A DNA stretch of 35,494 nucleotides from Oscillospiraceae bacterium (GCA_902791235.1 CADAUV010000014.1:1-35494), one strand, 5' to 3'; positions 1 to 10,756 are shown, counted from the first letter of the stretch. Numbers and translations are program-made. Notes: generated from the letters alone by a model not told the origin.

Positions 1-1
1 T

Positions 2-1705
2 ATTGACGGAAGCGAGGTTTGCGCCTGTGTACCTCCGACCCGTTTTAGCACCTGGAATATGCCTTCGCAGATTCAGGAAAACTGGGAAGCATATATTGAT
101 AAGGACAGCGGCGGACAGACGATGAATATGTTTGGTTACGGCGACGGCGGCTCAGGCTGTACTGAGGAAATGATAGAGCTTATGCACCGCTTTGACAAGC
201 TTTCCGTTATGCCTAAATGCGAGCATATGGGCGGCGCTGAATATCTTGAAAGAAATCTTAAGGACAACGCTTCGCTTGATGTTTGGGACGGCGAGCTGTA
301 CCTTGAAATGCACAGGGGTACCTTTACAACAAAATCAAATCTCAAGAGAATTAACAGAAGACTTGAGTATAAATTCAGAACAGCCGAAATGCTCTCAGTC
401 TTAAAAGGCGAGGACAATACGGAAAGGATTACCGGGCTTTATAAGAAATTCCTTGTAAATCAGTTCCACGATATCCTTCCGGGCTCGCACATCCATCCTG
501 TATATGAAGACGCTATGGCTGATTACAGGGAGGTTGAAGCAGGCCTTGATGAAATTATAGGCAGCGGTACAAAGTATTTTAATACCCTTAATTTCAAGAG
601 GGAGGCTCTTACCTTTGTTGAAAATAAAAAGGGCGACGATACTCGTCTTGGTGTCAAAGGTAACTGGATAATTCCTGCTATTCCTGCGCTTTCGTCAGCA
701 AGTCTGAGAAAAGCAGGCCATACCGATACAAGCTGGCTTGAAAACGGTGAAAGCGTAGAAACGCCCTACTATAAAATAAAGTTTAATCCTGACGGCTCGA
801 TAGCTTCAATATATGATAAAGAGCTTGAAAGGCAGTGGGTCGGCGGCGACTTTAACAAGCTTAAGCTTTATGCCGACACCCCCGGTAACTATGACGCGTG
901 GGATATTCTCCCGAATTATAAGGACAGGCAGTATAAATTCACAGTTAAAAAGCCTCTTGAGCTTGTGGCTGTAAACGGAGAGTGTGCAAGCTTTAAAACA
1001 GTTTTAACCACTGAAAAATCCGAATGGGAAATGACTGTAAGGCTTTTCAGAAGAAGCCGTGGTATTGAGGTTGAAAACAGGGTAAACTGGCATGAAAAGC
1101 ACAGGCTTGCAAAGGTTGATTTTAACTGTAATGTGCTTACAAGAAAGGCTCTTTGCGATACTTCGGCAGGCTTTATTGAAAGGGATACCCATAAGAATAC
1201 AAGCTGGCAGAAGGCTCGTTTTGAGGTATGTCACCACAAGTGGGTTGATATGTCGGAAACCGACGGAGGTATAGCAATTATCAACGACGGTAAATACGGC
1301 GTTGGTCTTGATGAAAGTACAATGTCGCTCTCACTTTTAAGAGCAACAATCCGTCCCGATGTTACAAGCGATATGGGTGAGCATAATTTCTGTTATATGA
1401 TTATGCCTCACGCCGAAAACGCAGTAAAAGCAGGCATAAACAGGCTTTCTCTTGAATATAATGTGCCCTTGGTAAAGACGGATGTTAATTATTCCGGCGA
1501 AACATATGCTCCTCTTTTCCTTCAGGCAATGAAAAAGAGCGAGGACGGTAATATGACGGTTATCCGTCTTTCGGAGCAGGACGGCAGACGCGGAAAAATC
1601 AGGCTTGACAAAAAGGTGAAGCTGCTTAATATGCTTGAAGAGGTAATCGGCGAAACCGATGTACTTGAATACAAACCCTTTGAGCTTATAACGATAGGTG
1701 TATAA
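2..1705 (+). CDS. GH38 alpha-mannosidase, 3' part (5' end outside window)
   Basis: This is the C-terminal part of a family 38 glycoside hydrolase, a retaining alpha-mannosidase that removes terminal alpha-linked mannose from glycans. The frame is already open at base 2, with 19 codons before the first ATG at 59, so the gene begins upstream. About 567 residues are visible against roughly 1000 in many family members. Family landmarks are present: FGYGDGGSG, a Glu/Leu/His/Arg-rich block around LYLEMHRGTFTT, and NQFHDILPGSHI. A GH38 C-terminal beta domain then begins near YYKIKFNPDGSI. The nucleophile Asp lies in the unseen N-terminal part, so catalytic competence cannot be judged. No signal peptide can be assessed. 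The stop at 1703 lies one base before the next gene, suggesting co-transcription. The family call is firm; substrate linkage is not. Confidence 0.93.
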   Translation: MDGSEVCACVPPTRFSTWNMPSQIQENWEAYIDKDSGGQTMNMFGYGDGGSGCTEEMIELMHRFDKLSVMPKCEHMGGAEYLERNLKDNASLDVWDGELYLEMHRGTFTTKSNLKRINRRLEYKFRTAEMLSVLKGEDNTERITGLYKKFLVNQFHDILPGSHIHPVYEDAMADYREVEAGLDEIIGSGTKYFNTLNFKREALTFVENKKGDDTRLGVKGNWIIPAIPALSSASLRKAGHTDTSWLENGESVETPYYKIKFNPDGSIASIYDKELERQWVGGDFNKLKLYADTPGNYDAWDILPNYKDRQYKFTVKKPLELVAVNGECASFKTVLTTEKSEWEMTVRLFRRSRGIEVENRVNWHEKHRLAKVDFNCNVLTRKALCDTSAGFIERDTHKNTSWQKARFEVCHHKWVDMSETDGGIAIINDGKYGVGLDESTMSLSLLRATIRPDVTSDMGEHNFCYMIMPHAENAVKAGINRLSLEYNVPLVKTDVNYSGETYAPLFLQAMKKSEDGNMTVIRLSEQDGRRGKIRLDKKVKLLNMLEEVIGETDVLEYKPFELITIGV

Positions 1706-1706
1706 A

Positions 1707-2108
1707 ATGGCTTTATCTGCAAAGATTTTTATAATAATCGCTGTGGTACTGCTTCTCGGAATTATTGTTTTTCCGCTCTTTAACAGATGGCAGTTTAACC
1801 GTCTTGCACCCGAGCTTCAGGTAAGAGCAATTATGAAGCAGGCAAACTCGCTTGCCTTTTTCAAGAATGTTTCCAAGGGAAGAAGCGGCAGGATGTACTT
1901 TGTTAAAAACAAGCGCAAAATACTCGTTTTTGACTGGGTGCTTGACGGCGGCAATATGCTTGTAATAAATAAAAATCCCTTTTCTAACTGGGACTATCCC
2001 GAGGAGAAGGAAGCGCTTAATGAGGACGATTGCAAGTTCGTTATTGATGCGGTTGAGAAGTATAATAAAAAGCACGCTGTAAAGCTTGTTTTTAAGAATC
2101 AGGAGTAA
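1707..2108 (+). CDS. small membrane-anchored protein of unknown function
   Basis: This encodes about 133 residues and I do not recognise the family. Residues about 5-27 form one strongly hydrophobic helix, followed by a basic flank (FNRWQFNRL), so the protein is probably anchored by its N-terminus. The remaining hundred or so residues are soluble, mixed alpha/beta in composition and rich in Lys, with no catalytic motif I can name. I chose the ATG at 1707 over an in-frame GTG at 1698 because an AGGTG sequence lies just upstream of the ATG. The gene sits one base after the mannosidase and two bases before cca, so all three are likely on one transcript. The tight packing and plausible composition support it being real. 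Confidence 0.75.
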   Translation: MALSAKIFIIIAVVLLLGIIVFPLFNRWQFNRLAPELQVRAIMKQANSLAFFKNVSKGRSGRMYFVKNKRKILVFDWVLDGGNMLVINKNPFSNWDYPEEKEALNEDDCKFVIDAVEKYNKKHAVKLVFKNQE

Positions 2109-2110
2109 TT

Positions 2111-3445
2111 ATGGAGCTTCAGGCTGGCGCTGAAAAGTTAATATCCTTACTTACGGGCGCAGGCTTTGAGGCATATGCCGTGGGCGGATGCGTCAGGGAT
2201 TTTTTACTCAAAAGACCCTGCGATGATATTGATATTACAACAAGCGCAACGCCCTTTGAGGTTGAAAGAGTGCTTGATGAAAACGGTATAAAGTATTTTG
2301 AAACAGGGCTTAAGCACGGAACGGTTACCGCACTTGTCGAGGGCGTTAGCTTTGAAGTAACAACCTTCCGCAAGGACGGCGAATACTTTGATTCAAGGCA
2401 CCCTGAAAGCGTGAGCTTTGTCCGCGATATTCGCTTTGATTTATCAAGGCGCGATTTCACAATTAACGCAATTGCGTATAACGGCGAAAAAGGCTATGTT
2501 GATTTGTTCAGAGGTGTTGACGATATCAATAACAAATTAATCAGGGCTGTCGGCGACGCAAACAAGCGTTTTAACGAGGATGCACTTCGTATTATGCGTG
2601 CTATCCGCTTTTCCTCTCAGCTCGGCTTTGAAATCGAAAAAGGTACAAAGGAAGCTGTTTTCAGGAATAAGGAGCTTCTTAAAAATATCTCGGCAGAGCG
2701 CCTGTTCACAGAGCTTAAAAAGCTTCTTATGGGCGATTATGCCTGCGAGGTTTTGCTTGAATACCGCGAGGTTATTGCCGTTTTTATACCCGAAATCACT
2801 CCCTGTTTTGATTTTCCTCAGAATAACAATTGGCATATATACGATGTCTGGGAGCATATCTGTCATAGCGTGGGGGCAGGTGAAAAAATACCCGAGGTCC
2901 GCCTTGCGCTTTTATTTCACGATATCGGTAAGCCGCATTGTAAAACGACTGACAGCAGGGGCGACCATTTTTACGGCCACCCCGAAATCAGCGCCGGGTT
3001 ATGCCGCGATATATTAAAAAGACTCAGGGCATCAAATGAGCTTTTAAATACCGTTGAAACTCTTGTCAGATATCATGATATAAGGCTAAAGGATAATAAA
3101 AAACAGATTCGCAAGTGGCTTTCAAAGCTCGGCGAGGAGGTGTTAAGGCTTCAGCTTAAAGTACGCCGCGCCGATATGCTTGCGCAAAATCCCGATAAAA
3201 CAGGCGAGGAGCTTGACGGGCTTTACAGGCTTGAGCTTCTCCTTGATGATGTCATAAACGAAAAGGAACCTTATGCTGTAAGCGACCTTGCTGTAAACGG
3301 CTTTGATTTAATCAATATCGGCTTCAGGGGCAGGGCGATAGGCGATATGCTTCAGACGCTCATCGCTCTTGTTATCGACGAAAAGCTTTCTAATACCAAG
3401 GAGGAGCTTTTAAATTTCGCTTCTTCGCACAAAACCGATTTTTGA
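2111..3445 (+). CDS. cca: CCA tRNA nucleotidyltransferase with HD domain
   Basis: This enzyme adds or repairs the 3'-terminal CCA of tRNAs using CTP and ATP without a nucleic acid template. The 444-residue protein begins with the class II polymerase-beta-type head: GGCVRD at residues 25-30 and the metal-binding pair D39/D41 in DDIDITTSA. The RRDFTINAIAY block and the neck region around NEDALRIMRAIRFSSQLGF follow. A C-terminal HD phosphohydrolase domain is marked by LLFHDIGKP, with H270/D271, as in many bacterial CCA enzymes. The start ATG at 2111 follows the previous stop by two bases. No hairpin terminator is seen after the stop, so some readthrough into the pyr block is possible. A poly(A) polymerase of the same superfamily is the main alternative, but the length and HD domain favour cca. 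Confidence 0.93.
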   Translation: MELQAGAEKLISLLTGAGFEAYAVGGCVRDFLLKRPCDDIDITTSATPFEVERVLDENGIKYFETGLKHGTVTALVEGVSFEVTTFRKDGEYFDSRHPESVSFVRDIRFDLSRRDFTINAIAYNGEKGYVDLFRGVDDINNKLIRAVGDANKRFNEDALRIMRAIRFSSQLGFEIEKGTKEAVFRNKELLKNISAERLFTELKKLLMGDYACEVLLEYREVIAVFIPEITPCFDFPQNNNWHIYDVWEHICHSVGAGEKIPEVRLALLFHDIGKPHCKTTDSRGDHFYGHPEISAGLCRDILKRLRASNELLNTVETLVRYHDIRLKDNKKQIRKWLSKLGEEVLRLQLKVRRADMLAQNPDKTGEELDGLYRLELLLDDVINEKEPYAVSDLAVNGFDLINIGFRGRAIGDMLQTLIALVIDEKLSNTKEELLNFASSHKTDF

Positions 3446-3507
3446 CAATTTTACATTTATTACAAAACTGTTACTCAAATTATTACAATATTATAATTAT
3501 TTTACAG

Positions 3508-3537
3508 TTGACTTAATAAGGTAAAATATATTATAAT
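3508..3537 (+). promoter_or_regulatory. sigma-A-type promoter of the pyr operon
   Basis: TTGACT at 3508-3513 and TATAAT at 3532-3537 are separated by 18 bases and sit in a very AT-rich region that may act as an UP element. Transcription would begin near 3544, leaving a leader of only about 33 bases before pyrC. That is too short for a PyrR-type antiterminator/terminator leader. It also rules out the in-frame TTG at 3541 as a translation start. Confidence 0.75.
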
Positions 3538-3576
3538 ACTTTGAAAGTAAAAAGCCGTGCATTAAGGAGTTATTCT

Positions 3577-4848
3577 ATGACATTACTTATTAAAAATGCA
3601 TTGACTTACATTGACGGTAAGTTTGAAAAATCAGATGTACTTATAAAAGATGATGTTATTCATTGTCTTGGTGTTTTTGTTTCTCAAAATAACCTTGACC
3701 GTATTATTGACGCAGAGGGTAAGTATTTAATTCCGGGTTTTGCAGATGTTCATGTACATCTGAGAGAGCCCGGTTTTTCTTATAAAGAAACGATTAAAAC
3801 AGGAACACTCGCAGGTGCAAGGGCAGGTTATAATGTGCTGTGCACTATGCCTAACCTTGACCCGCCGCCTGACTGCGCGGATAATTTAAAGGTGCAGACG
3901 GATATCATCAGTCGCGACGCGGTGATTGATGTTTTGCCCTTCGGCACGATTACAAAAGGGCGCAGGGGCGTGGGCGAGCTTGTGGATTTTGAAGAGCTTG
4001 CCGACGGCGTTATCGGCTTTTCCGACGACGGCTGCGGTGTGCAGACCGATGCGCTTATGGAAGAGGCAATGAAAAGATGTGCTGCGCTTGGTAAGATTAT
4101 TTCCGCTCACTGCGAGGTAAACGAACTTCTGAAAGGCGGATATATCCACGACGGCGAATACTGCAAAAAGCATAACCATAAGGGTATTTGCTCTGAATCC
4201 GAATGGGCGCAGATAAAAAGGGACTGCGAGCTTGCCGAAAAAACGGGCTGCCGCTATCATGTCTGTCATATTTCAACCAAAGAAAGTGTTGAGATTATCC
4301 GTGAGGCTAAGAGCAGGGGAATTCCGGTTACCTGTGAAACGGGACCTCATTATCTCACACTCTGCGACGAGGATTTGCAGGAGGACGGCAGGTTTAAAAT
4401 GAATCCGCCGCTTCGCTCTAAAGAGGATATGCAGGCTCTTATTGAGGGCGTGCTTGACGGAACGGTTGATGTTATTGCAACCGACCACGCTCCTCATTCC
4501 GCCGAGGAGAAAGCAAAAGGACTTGAAAAGTCCGCAATGGGAATTGTGGGACTTGAAACCGCCTTTTCAGTCCTTTATACAAAGCTTGTTAAAACAGGGG
4601 TAATAACTCTTGAAAAGCTCATTGATATGATGTCAGTAAGACCGAGGGAGATATTCGGAATTGATGGCGGAGAGATAAAGAAGGGCGCGCCCGCAAATCT
4701 TGCGCTGTTGGACCTTGATAAAAAATGGCGTGTTAATCCTGATGAATTTCTTTCGATGGGCAGGGCTACTCCTTTTAAGGATTGGGAGCTTTGCGGTCAG
4801 AATGTTTTAACTTTACTGAGAGGGGAGATTGTTTATGAAGCCTTATAA
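3577..4848 (+). CDS. pyrC: dihydroorotase
   Basis: Dihydroorotase reversibly cyclises N-carbamoyl-L-aspartate to L-dihydroorotate, the third step of UMP synthesis. The 423-residue protein is an amidohydrolase-fold enzyme. It shows the metal-binding DVHVHLREPG motif (H59, H61), the substrate loop TMPNLDPPPD, further His ligands in SAHCEV and YHVCHIST, and the catalytic ATDHAPHS block. Length and motifs match the class I Gram-positive type. I placed the start at ATG 3577, behind an AAGGAG site seven bases upstream; a longer frame from TTG 3541 begins before the predicted transcript. This is the first gene of the operon and its 3' end overlaps carA by 14 bases, implying translational coupling. 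Confidence 0.96.
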   Translation: MTLLIKNALTYIDGKFEKSDVLIKDDVIHCLGVFVSQNNLDRIIDAEGKYLIPGFADVHVHLREPGFSYKETIKTGTLAGARAGYNVLCTMPNLDPPPDCADNLKVQTDIISRDAVIDVLPFGTITKGRRGVGELVDFEELADGVIGFSDDGCGVQTDALMEEAMKRCAALGKIISAHCEVNELLKGGYIHDGEYCKKHNHKGICSESEWAQIKRDCELAEKTGCRYHVCHISTKESVEIIREAKSRGIPVTCETGPHYLTLCDEDLQEDGRFKMNPPLRSKEDMQALIEGVLDGTVDVIATDHAPHSAEEKAKGLEKSAMGIVGLETAFSVLYTKLVKTGVITLEKLIDMMSVRPREIFGIDGGEIKKGAPANLALLDLDKKWRVNPDEFLSMGRATPFKDWELCGQNVLTLLRGEIVYEAL

Positions 4849-5923
4849 TAAAAAGATTGTACTTGAAAACGGCAAGGAATTTTACGGCTACGGCTTCGGC
4901 GCCGACAGGGAAGCAGTAAACGAAATCGTTTTTAATACTTCAATGGTAGGTTATCAGGAAATTATTTCCGACCCGAGTTATACCGACCAGATGGTTTGCA
5001 TGACCTATCCGCTAATCGGCAATTACGGTATGACCGATGAGGATTATGAAACCAAGGTGCCTACAATGGGCGGTCTGATTGTAAGGGAGTATAACGACCT
5101 TCCGTCTAATTTCCGTTATACAAAGACTCTTTCCGAGGTTCTTGATGAATACGACATTCCGGGTATCAGTGGCGTTGATACAAGGATGATTACAAGGATT
5201 ATCCGTGATGAAGGAAGTCAGAAGGTAATTATCACCGACGCCGAAGTGCCGTACGAGGAAGCGCTTAAAAGAGTAAGGGAATACAGTATTCCTACCGATA
5301 TGGTTTCAAGGGTTAGCTGTAAAAAACGCTGGTATTCAAGAACACCTAATCATAAATATGATGTCGTCGCAATCGACTGCGGCATCAAGCTTAACATTGT
5401 TCGCAAGTTAAACGAAAAGGGCTGTAATGTAACTGTCGTACCCTACGATATTACCGCGCAGGAGATTATGGCGCTTAAACCCGACGGACTTTTCCTTTCA
5501 AACGGGCCAGGTAATCCTGAGGATGTTCAGCCCGTAATAAATGTTGTAAAGGAGCTTAAAGGTAAGCTTCCGATATTCGGTATCTGCCTCGGACATCAGA
5601 TGATTTCACTTGCGCTCGGCGCTTCTACTTTTAAAATGAAGTTCGGCCACAGGGGCGGTAATCATCCCGTTAAAAATCTTGCAACGGGTAAGCTTGAAAT
5701 CACCTCGCAGAACCATTCCTATGCAGTTGATACGGCTTCGCTTGAAAAGACCGAGTTAGAGCTTACGCATATCAACCTGCTTGATAACACTGCGGAGGGC
5801 GTTAAATCCGATAAAAACAAGCTTTTCTCGGTTCAGTACCACCCCGAAAGCGCGCCAGGTCCTCAGGACAGCGAATATCTCTTTGACGAGTTTATAGCTC
5901 TTATGGAAAAGGAGGCTCAGTAA
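4835..5923 (+). CDS. carA: carbamoyl-phosphate synthase small (glutaminase) subunit
   Basis: This subunit hydrolyses glutamine and channels ammonia to the large subunit CarB for carbamoyl phosphate synthesis. The N-terminal CarA-specific domain (for example [14 protein letters not shown] and [10 protein letters not shown]) is followed by a class I glutamine amidotransferase domain. The catalytic triad is visible: C251 in FGICLGHQM, and H336 and E338 in QYHPES. The 362-residue length is typical. I chose ATG 4835 because AGGGGAG at 4821-4827 sits seven bases upstream; an earlier in-frame TTG at 4829 is too close to that site. It overlaps the end of pyrC and is followed directly by carB. There is no separate arginine-pathway copy nearby, so this enzyme may serve both pyrimidine and arginine synthesis. 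Confidence 0.97.
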   Translation: MKPYNKKIVLENGKEFYGYGFGADREAVNEIVFNTSMVGYQEIISDPSYTDQMVCMTYPLIGNYGMTDEDYETKVPTMGGLIVREYNDLPSNFRYTKTLSEVLDEYDIPGISGVDTRMITRIIRDEGSQKVIITDAEVPYEEALKRVREYSIPTDMVSRVSCKKRWYSRTPNHKYDVVAIDCGIKLNIVRKLNEKGCNVTVVPYDITAQEIMALKPDGLFLSNGPGNPEDVQPVINVVKELKGKLPIFGICLGHQMISLALGASTFKMKFGHRGGNHPVKNLATGKLEITSQNHSYAVDTASLEKTELELTHINLLDNTAEGVKSDKNKLFSVQYHPESAPGPQDSEYLFDEFIALMEKEAQ

Positions 5924-5924
5924 T

Positions 5925-8900
5925 ATGCCGAAAAGAACTGATATACATAAAATACTTGTAATCGGCTCAGGTCCTATTGTTATAGGTCAGGCTGCGGAGT
6001 TTGACTATTCGGGTACTCAGGCTTGTCTTGCGCTTCGTGAGGAGGGCTATGAGGTTGTGCTTATTAACTCTAACCCTGCTACCATTATGACCGATACGGA
6101 TATTGCCGATAAGGTTTATATGGAGCCTCTGAATCTTGAATATGTGGCAAGGATTATCCGCCACGAAAGACCTGACGCGATTCTTCCCTCGCTTGGCGGA
6201 CAGACGGGTCTTAACCTCGCTGTACAGCTTGCAAAGAAGGGCATTCTTGATGAATGTGATGTTGAGATTCTCGGTACGAATTTTAAAGCGATTGAAAGAG
6301 CCGAGGACAGAGAGCTGTTTAAAGAGCTTTGCGAAAGCCTCGGAGAGCCCGTGCTTCCCTCTGAAATCACGGAAACTCTTGAAGACGGACTTGCAGCGGC
6401 TGAGAGGATAGGCTATCCTGTTGTTCTCCGTCCTGCTTTCACCCTTGGCGGCACGGGCGGCGGCTTTGCCGACGATGAGGAGGAGTGCAGACTGATGCTT
6501 AAAAATGCGCTTGCTCTTTCTCCCGTTCATCAGGTCCTTGTTGAAAAGAGTATCAAGGGCTATAAGGAAATTGAATACGAGGTAATGCGTGATGAAAACG
6601 ACACTGCAATTACCATCTGTAATATGGAAAATATCGACCCTGTCGGAGTGCATACAGGCGACTCCGTTGTAGTTGCGCCCTCACAGACGCTGACCAATAA
6701 GGAGTATCATATGCTCCGTGATTCAGCCCTTAAGATTATCCGTGAGCTTAAAATTGAGGGCGGCTGTAATGTTCAGTTTGCGCTTGACCCTCATTCCTTC
6801 AGCTATTATCTTATCGAGGTAAATCCCCGTGTTTCCCGTTCCTCTGCACTTGCTTCCAAAGCTTCGGGTTACCCTATTGCGCGTGTATCTGCTAAGATTT
6901 CCGTGGGAATGCACCTTGATGAAATCCCGATAGCAAACACCCCTGCTTCCTTTGAGCCTACTCTTGACTATGTAGTAACCAAGATTGCGCGCTTCCCGTT
7001 TGATAAATTTGCGGATGCGAATAACACGCTCAATACCCAGATGAAAGCGACGGGTGAGGTTATGGCTATCGGCAGAACTATGGAGGAGAGCCTCCTTAAA
7101 GCAGTTCGCTCGCTTGAAACGGGCGTGTGTCATCTTTATAATAAAAAGTTTGATGAATACACGGTTGACGAGCTTATTGCCTATATCAAAACAGGCACTG
7201 ACGACAGGCTCTTTGCAATAGCGCAGCTTATCCGTCTTGGCGTTGATTTAATCCATATATATAATTCAACGAAGATAGATATGTTCTTCCTTGAAAAATT
7301 CAAGAATATCGTTGATTTTGAAAATGAACTTAAGGCAAACAAAGACAGTCTTGAAACTCTCAGGGACGCTAAAAAGCTCGGTGTGTCAGATGAATACATC
7401 GCTTCCTGCTGGGATAAGAGCCCTGCTGATATATTCAATATCCGTAAGCAAAACGGAATTATGCCTGTATACAAGATGATTGATACCTGCGCTTCTGAGT
7501 TTGATTCGTATGTTCCGTATTTTTACTCGACATATGAGGAGGAGAACGAGTCAGTCGTTTCCGATAAAAAGAAGATAATTGTACTCGGCTCGGGTCCTAT
7601 CAGAATCGGTCAGGGCGTTGAGTTTGACTACTCGACCGTCCATGCTATCTGGTCAATCCGCGACGCAGGTTATGAGGCTATCATTATCAATAATAATCCC
7701 GAAACTGTTTCAACTGACTACACAACCTCGGACAAGCTCTACTTTGAGCCGTTGACGGTTGAGGATGTTATGAATATCATAACGCTTGAAAATCCGCTTG
7801 GAATAGTTGTTTCCCTCGGCGGTCAGACCGCAATTAATCTTGCGCCGCCGCTTGACGCACTCGGCGTTCCGATTATCGGTACTGATGTCGAGGCTATTGA
7901 CAGGGCAGAGAACAGGGATTCCTTTGAAAAGGTTATGGAGGAGCTTGGTATTCCTCAGCCAAAAGGACAAGCAGTTACCAATATCGAGGAGGGAGTTAAG
8001 GTCGCTGAAAGCATCGGCTATCCCGTGCTTGTCCGTCCCTCTTTTGTGCTCGGCGGCAGGGCTATGCAGATTGTTGCAAGTGAGGACTCTCTGAGGCATT
8101 ATCTGCAGACCGCAGTTGAGATTAATACAGAGCAGCCCGTACTTGTCGATAAGTATATTATGGGCAAGGAGCTTGAGGTTGACGCCATATGCGACGGCGA
8201 GGATGTTTTCATCCCCGGTATTATGGAGCATGTAGAGAAAACGGGCGTACATTCAGGCGACTCAATATCGGTATATCCTACCTTCTCCGTATCGCAGCAG
8301 GTTAAGGATAAAATTATTGATTATACTGTAAAACTCGGTAAGGCAATCGGAATTGTCGGACTTTACAATATTCAGTTTATCGCGGATGATAATGACGATG
8401 TATTTGTAATCGAGGTAAATCCGCGTTCGTCGAGAACGGTTCCGTTTCTTTCAAAGGCTACCTCGGTTCCTATGGCGCATATTGCGACTCAGGTAATCCT
8501 CGGAAGCTCGCTCAGGGAGCAGGGTATTACGGAGGTTTATCCCAAGGAAAAGAGCCGCTGGTATGTTAAGGCTCCTGCCTTCTCGTTCTCAAAGCTTAAA
8601 GGTATGGACACATATCTTTCACCCGAGATGAAGTCGACAGGTGAGGCAATCGGCTATGACAAGTCCCTTACAAGAGCGCTTTATAAGGCGATTCAGGCTT
8701 CGGGTCTTAATGTTGCTAACTACGGCACGGTGCTTGCGACTATTGCCGATAATGATAAACCGACGGCATTACCGCTTATTAAACGCTTTTACGACCTCGG
8801 CTTTAATATTGAAGCGACGGAGGGTACTGCGAGATATCTTAAGGCTCACGGTATTCGCACAAGAGTCAGGGCTAAGCTTACGCTTGACGAAAGTGATGAG

Positions 8901-9110
8901 ATACTTAAGGCGCTTCGTCAGGGTCATATTGCGTATGTCATTAACACAATTGACATCAATGCGGGCGACTCACATTCCGACGGCTCTGAAATCAGGCGTG
9001 CCGCTGTTGAAAATAATGTAACAATGTTCACTTCGCTTGATACTGTTAAGGTGCTTCTTGATGTACTTGAGGAAATCACTCTCGGCGTATCAACGATTGA
9101 CGCAGAATAA
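5925..9110 (+). CDS. carB: carbamoyl-phosphate synthase large subunit
   Basis: CarB uses two ATP, bicarbonate and ammonia from CarA to make carbamoyl phosphate. The 1061-residue protein shows the expected internal duplication. Each half opens with a biotin-carboxylase-like N-domain ([19 protein letters not shown] near residue 15; [19 protein letters not shown] near 556) followed by an ATP-grasp domain with [11 protein letters not shown] or [13 protein letters not shown] methylglyoxal-synthase-like allosteric domain fills the last 120 or so residues ([14 protein letters not shown]). It is full length with no break. The start follows an AAGGAGG site and lies two bases after the carA stop. UMP or ornithine control through the last domain is known for the family but cannot be read here. 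Confidence 0.98.
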   Translation: MPKRTDIHKILVIGSGPIVIGQAAEFDYSGTQACLALREEGYEVVLINSNPATIMTDTDIADKVYMEPLNLEYVARIIRHERPDAILPSLGGQTGLNLAVQLAKKGILDECDVEILGTNFKAIERAEDRELFKELCESLGEPVLPSEITETLEDGLAAAERIGYPVVLRPAFTLGGTGGGFADDEEECRLMLKNALALSPVHQVLVEKSIKGYKEIEYEVMRDENDTAITICNMENIDPVGVHTGDSVVVAPSQTLTNKEYHMLRDSALKIIRELKIEGGCNVQFALDPHSFSYYLIEVNPRVSRSSALASKASGYPIARVSAKISVGMHLDEIPIANTPASFEPTLDYVVTKIARFPFDKFADANNTLNTQMKATGEVMAIGRTMEESLLKAVRSLETGVCHLYNKKFDEYTVDELIAYIKTGTDDRLFAIAQLIRLGVDLIHIYNSTKIDMFFLEKFKNIVDFENELKANKDSLETLRDAKKLGVSDEYIASCWDKSPADIFNIRKQNGIMPVYKMIDTCASEFDSYVPYFYSTYEEENESVVSDKKKIIVLGSGPIRIGQGVEFDYSTVHAIWSIRDAGYEAIIINNNPETVSTDYTTSDKLYFEPLTVEDVMNIITLENPLGIVVSLGGQTAINLAPPLDALGVPIIGTDVEAIDRAENRDSFEKVMEELGIPQPKGQAVTNIEEGVKVAESIGYPVLVRPSFVLGGRAMQIVASEDSLRHYLQTAVEINTEQPVLVDKYIMGKELEVDAICDGEDVFIPGIMEHVEKTGVHSGDSISVYPTFSVSQQVKDKIIDYTVKLGKAIGIVGLYNIQFIADDNDDVFVIEVNPRSSRTVPFLSKATSVPMAHIATQVILGSSLREQGITEVYPKEKSRWYVKAPAFSFSKLKGMDTYLSPEMKSTGEAIGYDKSLTRALYKAIQASGLNVANYGTVLATIADNDKPTALPLIKRFYDLGFNIEATEGTARYLKAHGIRTRVRAKLTLDESDEILKALRQGHIAYVINTIDINAGDSHSDGSEIRRAAVENNVTMFTSLDTVKVLLDVLEEITLGVSTIDAE

Positions 9111-9119
9111 AGGACGGAT

Positions 9120-9851
9120 ATGTACAAACAGGGAATATATAAAATAGCCGAAAATACAGCGCTTACCGATACCGTTTACAAAATGGTGCTCGAGGGCGAT
9201 ACGCAGTATATCACTGCGCCCGGTCAGTTCATTAATATTGCACTTGACGGCAAGTACCTCAGAAGACCTATTTCGGTATGCGACTGTGAAAACGGCAGAA
9301 TTACAATAATTTATAAAGTTGTCGGAAGCGGCACTGAGCAGATGAGTAAGCTTTCGGCAGGCGACAGCCTTGATGTTCTCACGGGGCTTGGCAACGGATA
9401 TAAAATTGACAGCAGCACTTCAAGACCGCTTTTAATCGGCGGAGGCGTCGGCGTGCCGCCGCTTTATATGCTTGCTAAAAAGCTCATAGAGTCAGGACAG
9501 AAGGTTACCGTGATACTTGGCTTTAATACGAAGTCCGAAATTTTCTATGAGGATGAATTCAGAGAGCTTGGCGCTGAAGTTATTATAACAACAGTTGACG
9601 GCTCTTACGGCGTTAAGGGCTTTGTAACGGACGCTTTCCCGAAAGATTATGATTATTTTTACACCTGTGGTCCTATGCCGATGTTCAAAGCGATAGAGGC
9701 TAAGGTAACAACGCAGGGGCAGTATTCGTTTGAGGAGAGAATGGGCTGCGGCTTCGGCGCTTGTATGGGCTGTTCCTGCAAGACCAAATACGGCAGTAAG
9801 CGAATTTGTAAGGACGGTCCCGTGCTTATGAGAGAGGAGATTATATGGTAG
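9120..9851 (+). CDS. pyrK: dihydroorotate dehydrogenase B, electron-transfer subunit
   Basis: PyrK carries FAD and a [2Fe-2S] cluster and passes electrons from the PyrD subunit to NAD+. The 243-residue protein has a ferredoxin-reductase-like fold, with the FAD-binding RRPISV motif near residue 56 and a nucleotide-binding GGGVGVPPLYMLAKK segment. The cluster ligands near the C-terminus are C210, C215, C218 and C230. The last spacing is slightly shorter than in the studied Lactococcus protein, as far as I recall. It overlaps pyrD by seven bases, consistent with the two proteins forming a stoichiometric complex. The presence of PyrK identifies the class 1B, NAD-linked enzyme rather than a quinone-linked one. 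Confidence 0.95.
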   Translation: MYKQGIYKIAENTALTDTVYKMVLEGDTQYITAPGQFINIALDGKYLRRPISVCDCENGRITIIYKVVGSGTEQMSKLSAGDSLDVLTGLGNGYKIDSSTSRPLLIGGGVGVPPLYMLAKKLIESGQKVTVILGFNTKSEIFYEDEFRELGAEVIITTVDGSYGVKGFVTDAFPKDYDYFYTCGPMPMFKAIEAKVTTQGQYSFEERMGCGFGACMGCSCKTKYGSKRICKDGPVLMREEIIW

Positions 9852-10756
9852 ATTTATCTGTTAATCTTGCCGGTATGCATATGGATAATCCCGTTGTTCC
9901 GGCATCGGGTACCTTTGGCTTCGGTAAAGAGTTTAAGGACTTTTACGATATAAACATTCTCGGCTCGTTTTCCTTCAAGGGTACTACAAAGGACGCTCGT
10001 TTCGGTAATCCTACGCCGAGAATTGCAGAGTGTACCTCGGGTATGATTAATGCGGTAGGACTTCAGAATCCGGGCGTACATCATGTAATCGAGCATGAGC
10101 TTCCCGAGATGAAGGAATATTTCAGTAAAAAGGTAATTGCGAATGTATCGGGCTTTTCGACAGAGGATTACGCATATACCTGTGCGCTTCTTGATAGGGA
10201 GGAACAGGTCGGTATTCTGGAGGTCAATGTTTCCTGCCCGAATGTTCACGGGGGCGGTATGTCCTTCGGTACTGACCCGAAGGTTGCTGCCGAGGTTACA
10301 AAAGCTGTTAAGGCTGTAACAACAAAGCCCGTATTCATCAAGCTTTCGCCCAATGTTACCGATATAACTGAGATTGCAAGGGCATGCGAAAGCGCGGGCG
10401 CTGACGGTATTTGCCTTATCAATACAATGCTCGGTATGAGGATTGATGTTAATAAAAGACAACCCGTTATTGCAAATAAAATCGGCGGCTTCAGCGGCGA
10501 CGCAATTTTCCCGGTAGCTTTAAGAATGGTATATCAGGTTTCAAAAGCCTGCAATATACCCGTAATGGGCTGCGGCGGCGTATCGGGTGCGAGGGATGTT
10601 ATAGAGATGATGATGGCAGGCGCAACAGCAGTGCAGGTTGGCGCCGCTAATCTGATTAATCCCTATGCCTGCAGAGATATAATAAATGAGCTTCCTGCTG
10701 AGTGCGAGAGGCTTCATATAGAAAAAATAAGCGATATTATAGGAGTTGTTGACTAA
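9845..10756 (+). CDS. pyrD: dihydroorotate dehydrogenase B, catalytic subunit
   Basis: This FMN enzyme oxidises dihydroorotate to orotate, the fourth step of UMP synthesis, with PyrK as its partner. The 303-residue protein is a TIM barrel of the class 1B type. It starts with [12 protein letters not shown] and carries the active-site base C131 in NVSCPNVH. It also has the phosphate/FMN-binding segments FIKLSPN, INTMLGM and [12 protein letters not shown]. Class 1B uses Cys where class 2 uses Ser, and the adjacent pyrK agrees. The stop and the next start share a base (TAATG), so translation of pyrF is coupled. It is cytosolic, with no membrane extension. Confidence 0.96.
   Translation: MVDLSVNLAGMHMDNPVVPASGTFGFGKEFKDFYDINILGSFSFKGTTKDARFGNPTPRIAECTSGMINAVGLQNPGVHHVIEHELPEMKEYFSKKVIANVSGFSTEDYAYTCALLDREEQVGILEVNVSCPNVHGGGMSFGTDPKVAAEVTKAVKAVTTKPVFIKLSPNVTDITEIARACESAGADGICLINTMLGMRIDVNKRQPVIANKIGGFSGDAIFPVALRMVYQVSKACNIPVMGCGGVSGARDVIEMMMAGATAVQVGAANLINPYACRDIINELPAECERLHIEKISDIIGVVD

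Noticed and set aside
3541..3576. Possible N-terminal extension of pyrC from a TTG
   Set aside because: The TTG lies at or before the predicted transcript start, and a well-placed AAGGAG supports ATG 3577.
3446..3576. PyrR-type attenuator or riboswitch ahead of pyrC
   Set aside because: No GC-rich hairpin with T-run and no conserved PyrR-binding loop is visible; the leader is too short.
5967..6653. Long open frame on the minus strand (228 codons) inside carB
   Set aside because: It lies wholly opposite a strongly conserved gene, has no recognisable domain and reads like an antisense shadow produced by codon bias.
7710..8252. Long open frame on the minus strand (180 codons) inside carB
   Set aside because: Same reason: fully antisense to the conserved second ATP-grasp half and without a credible protein signature.
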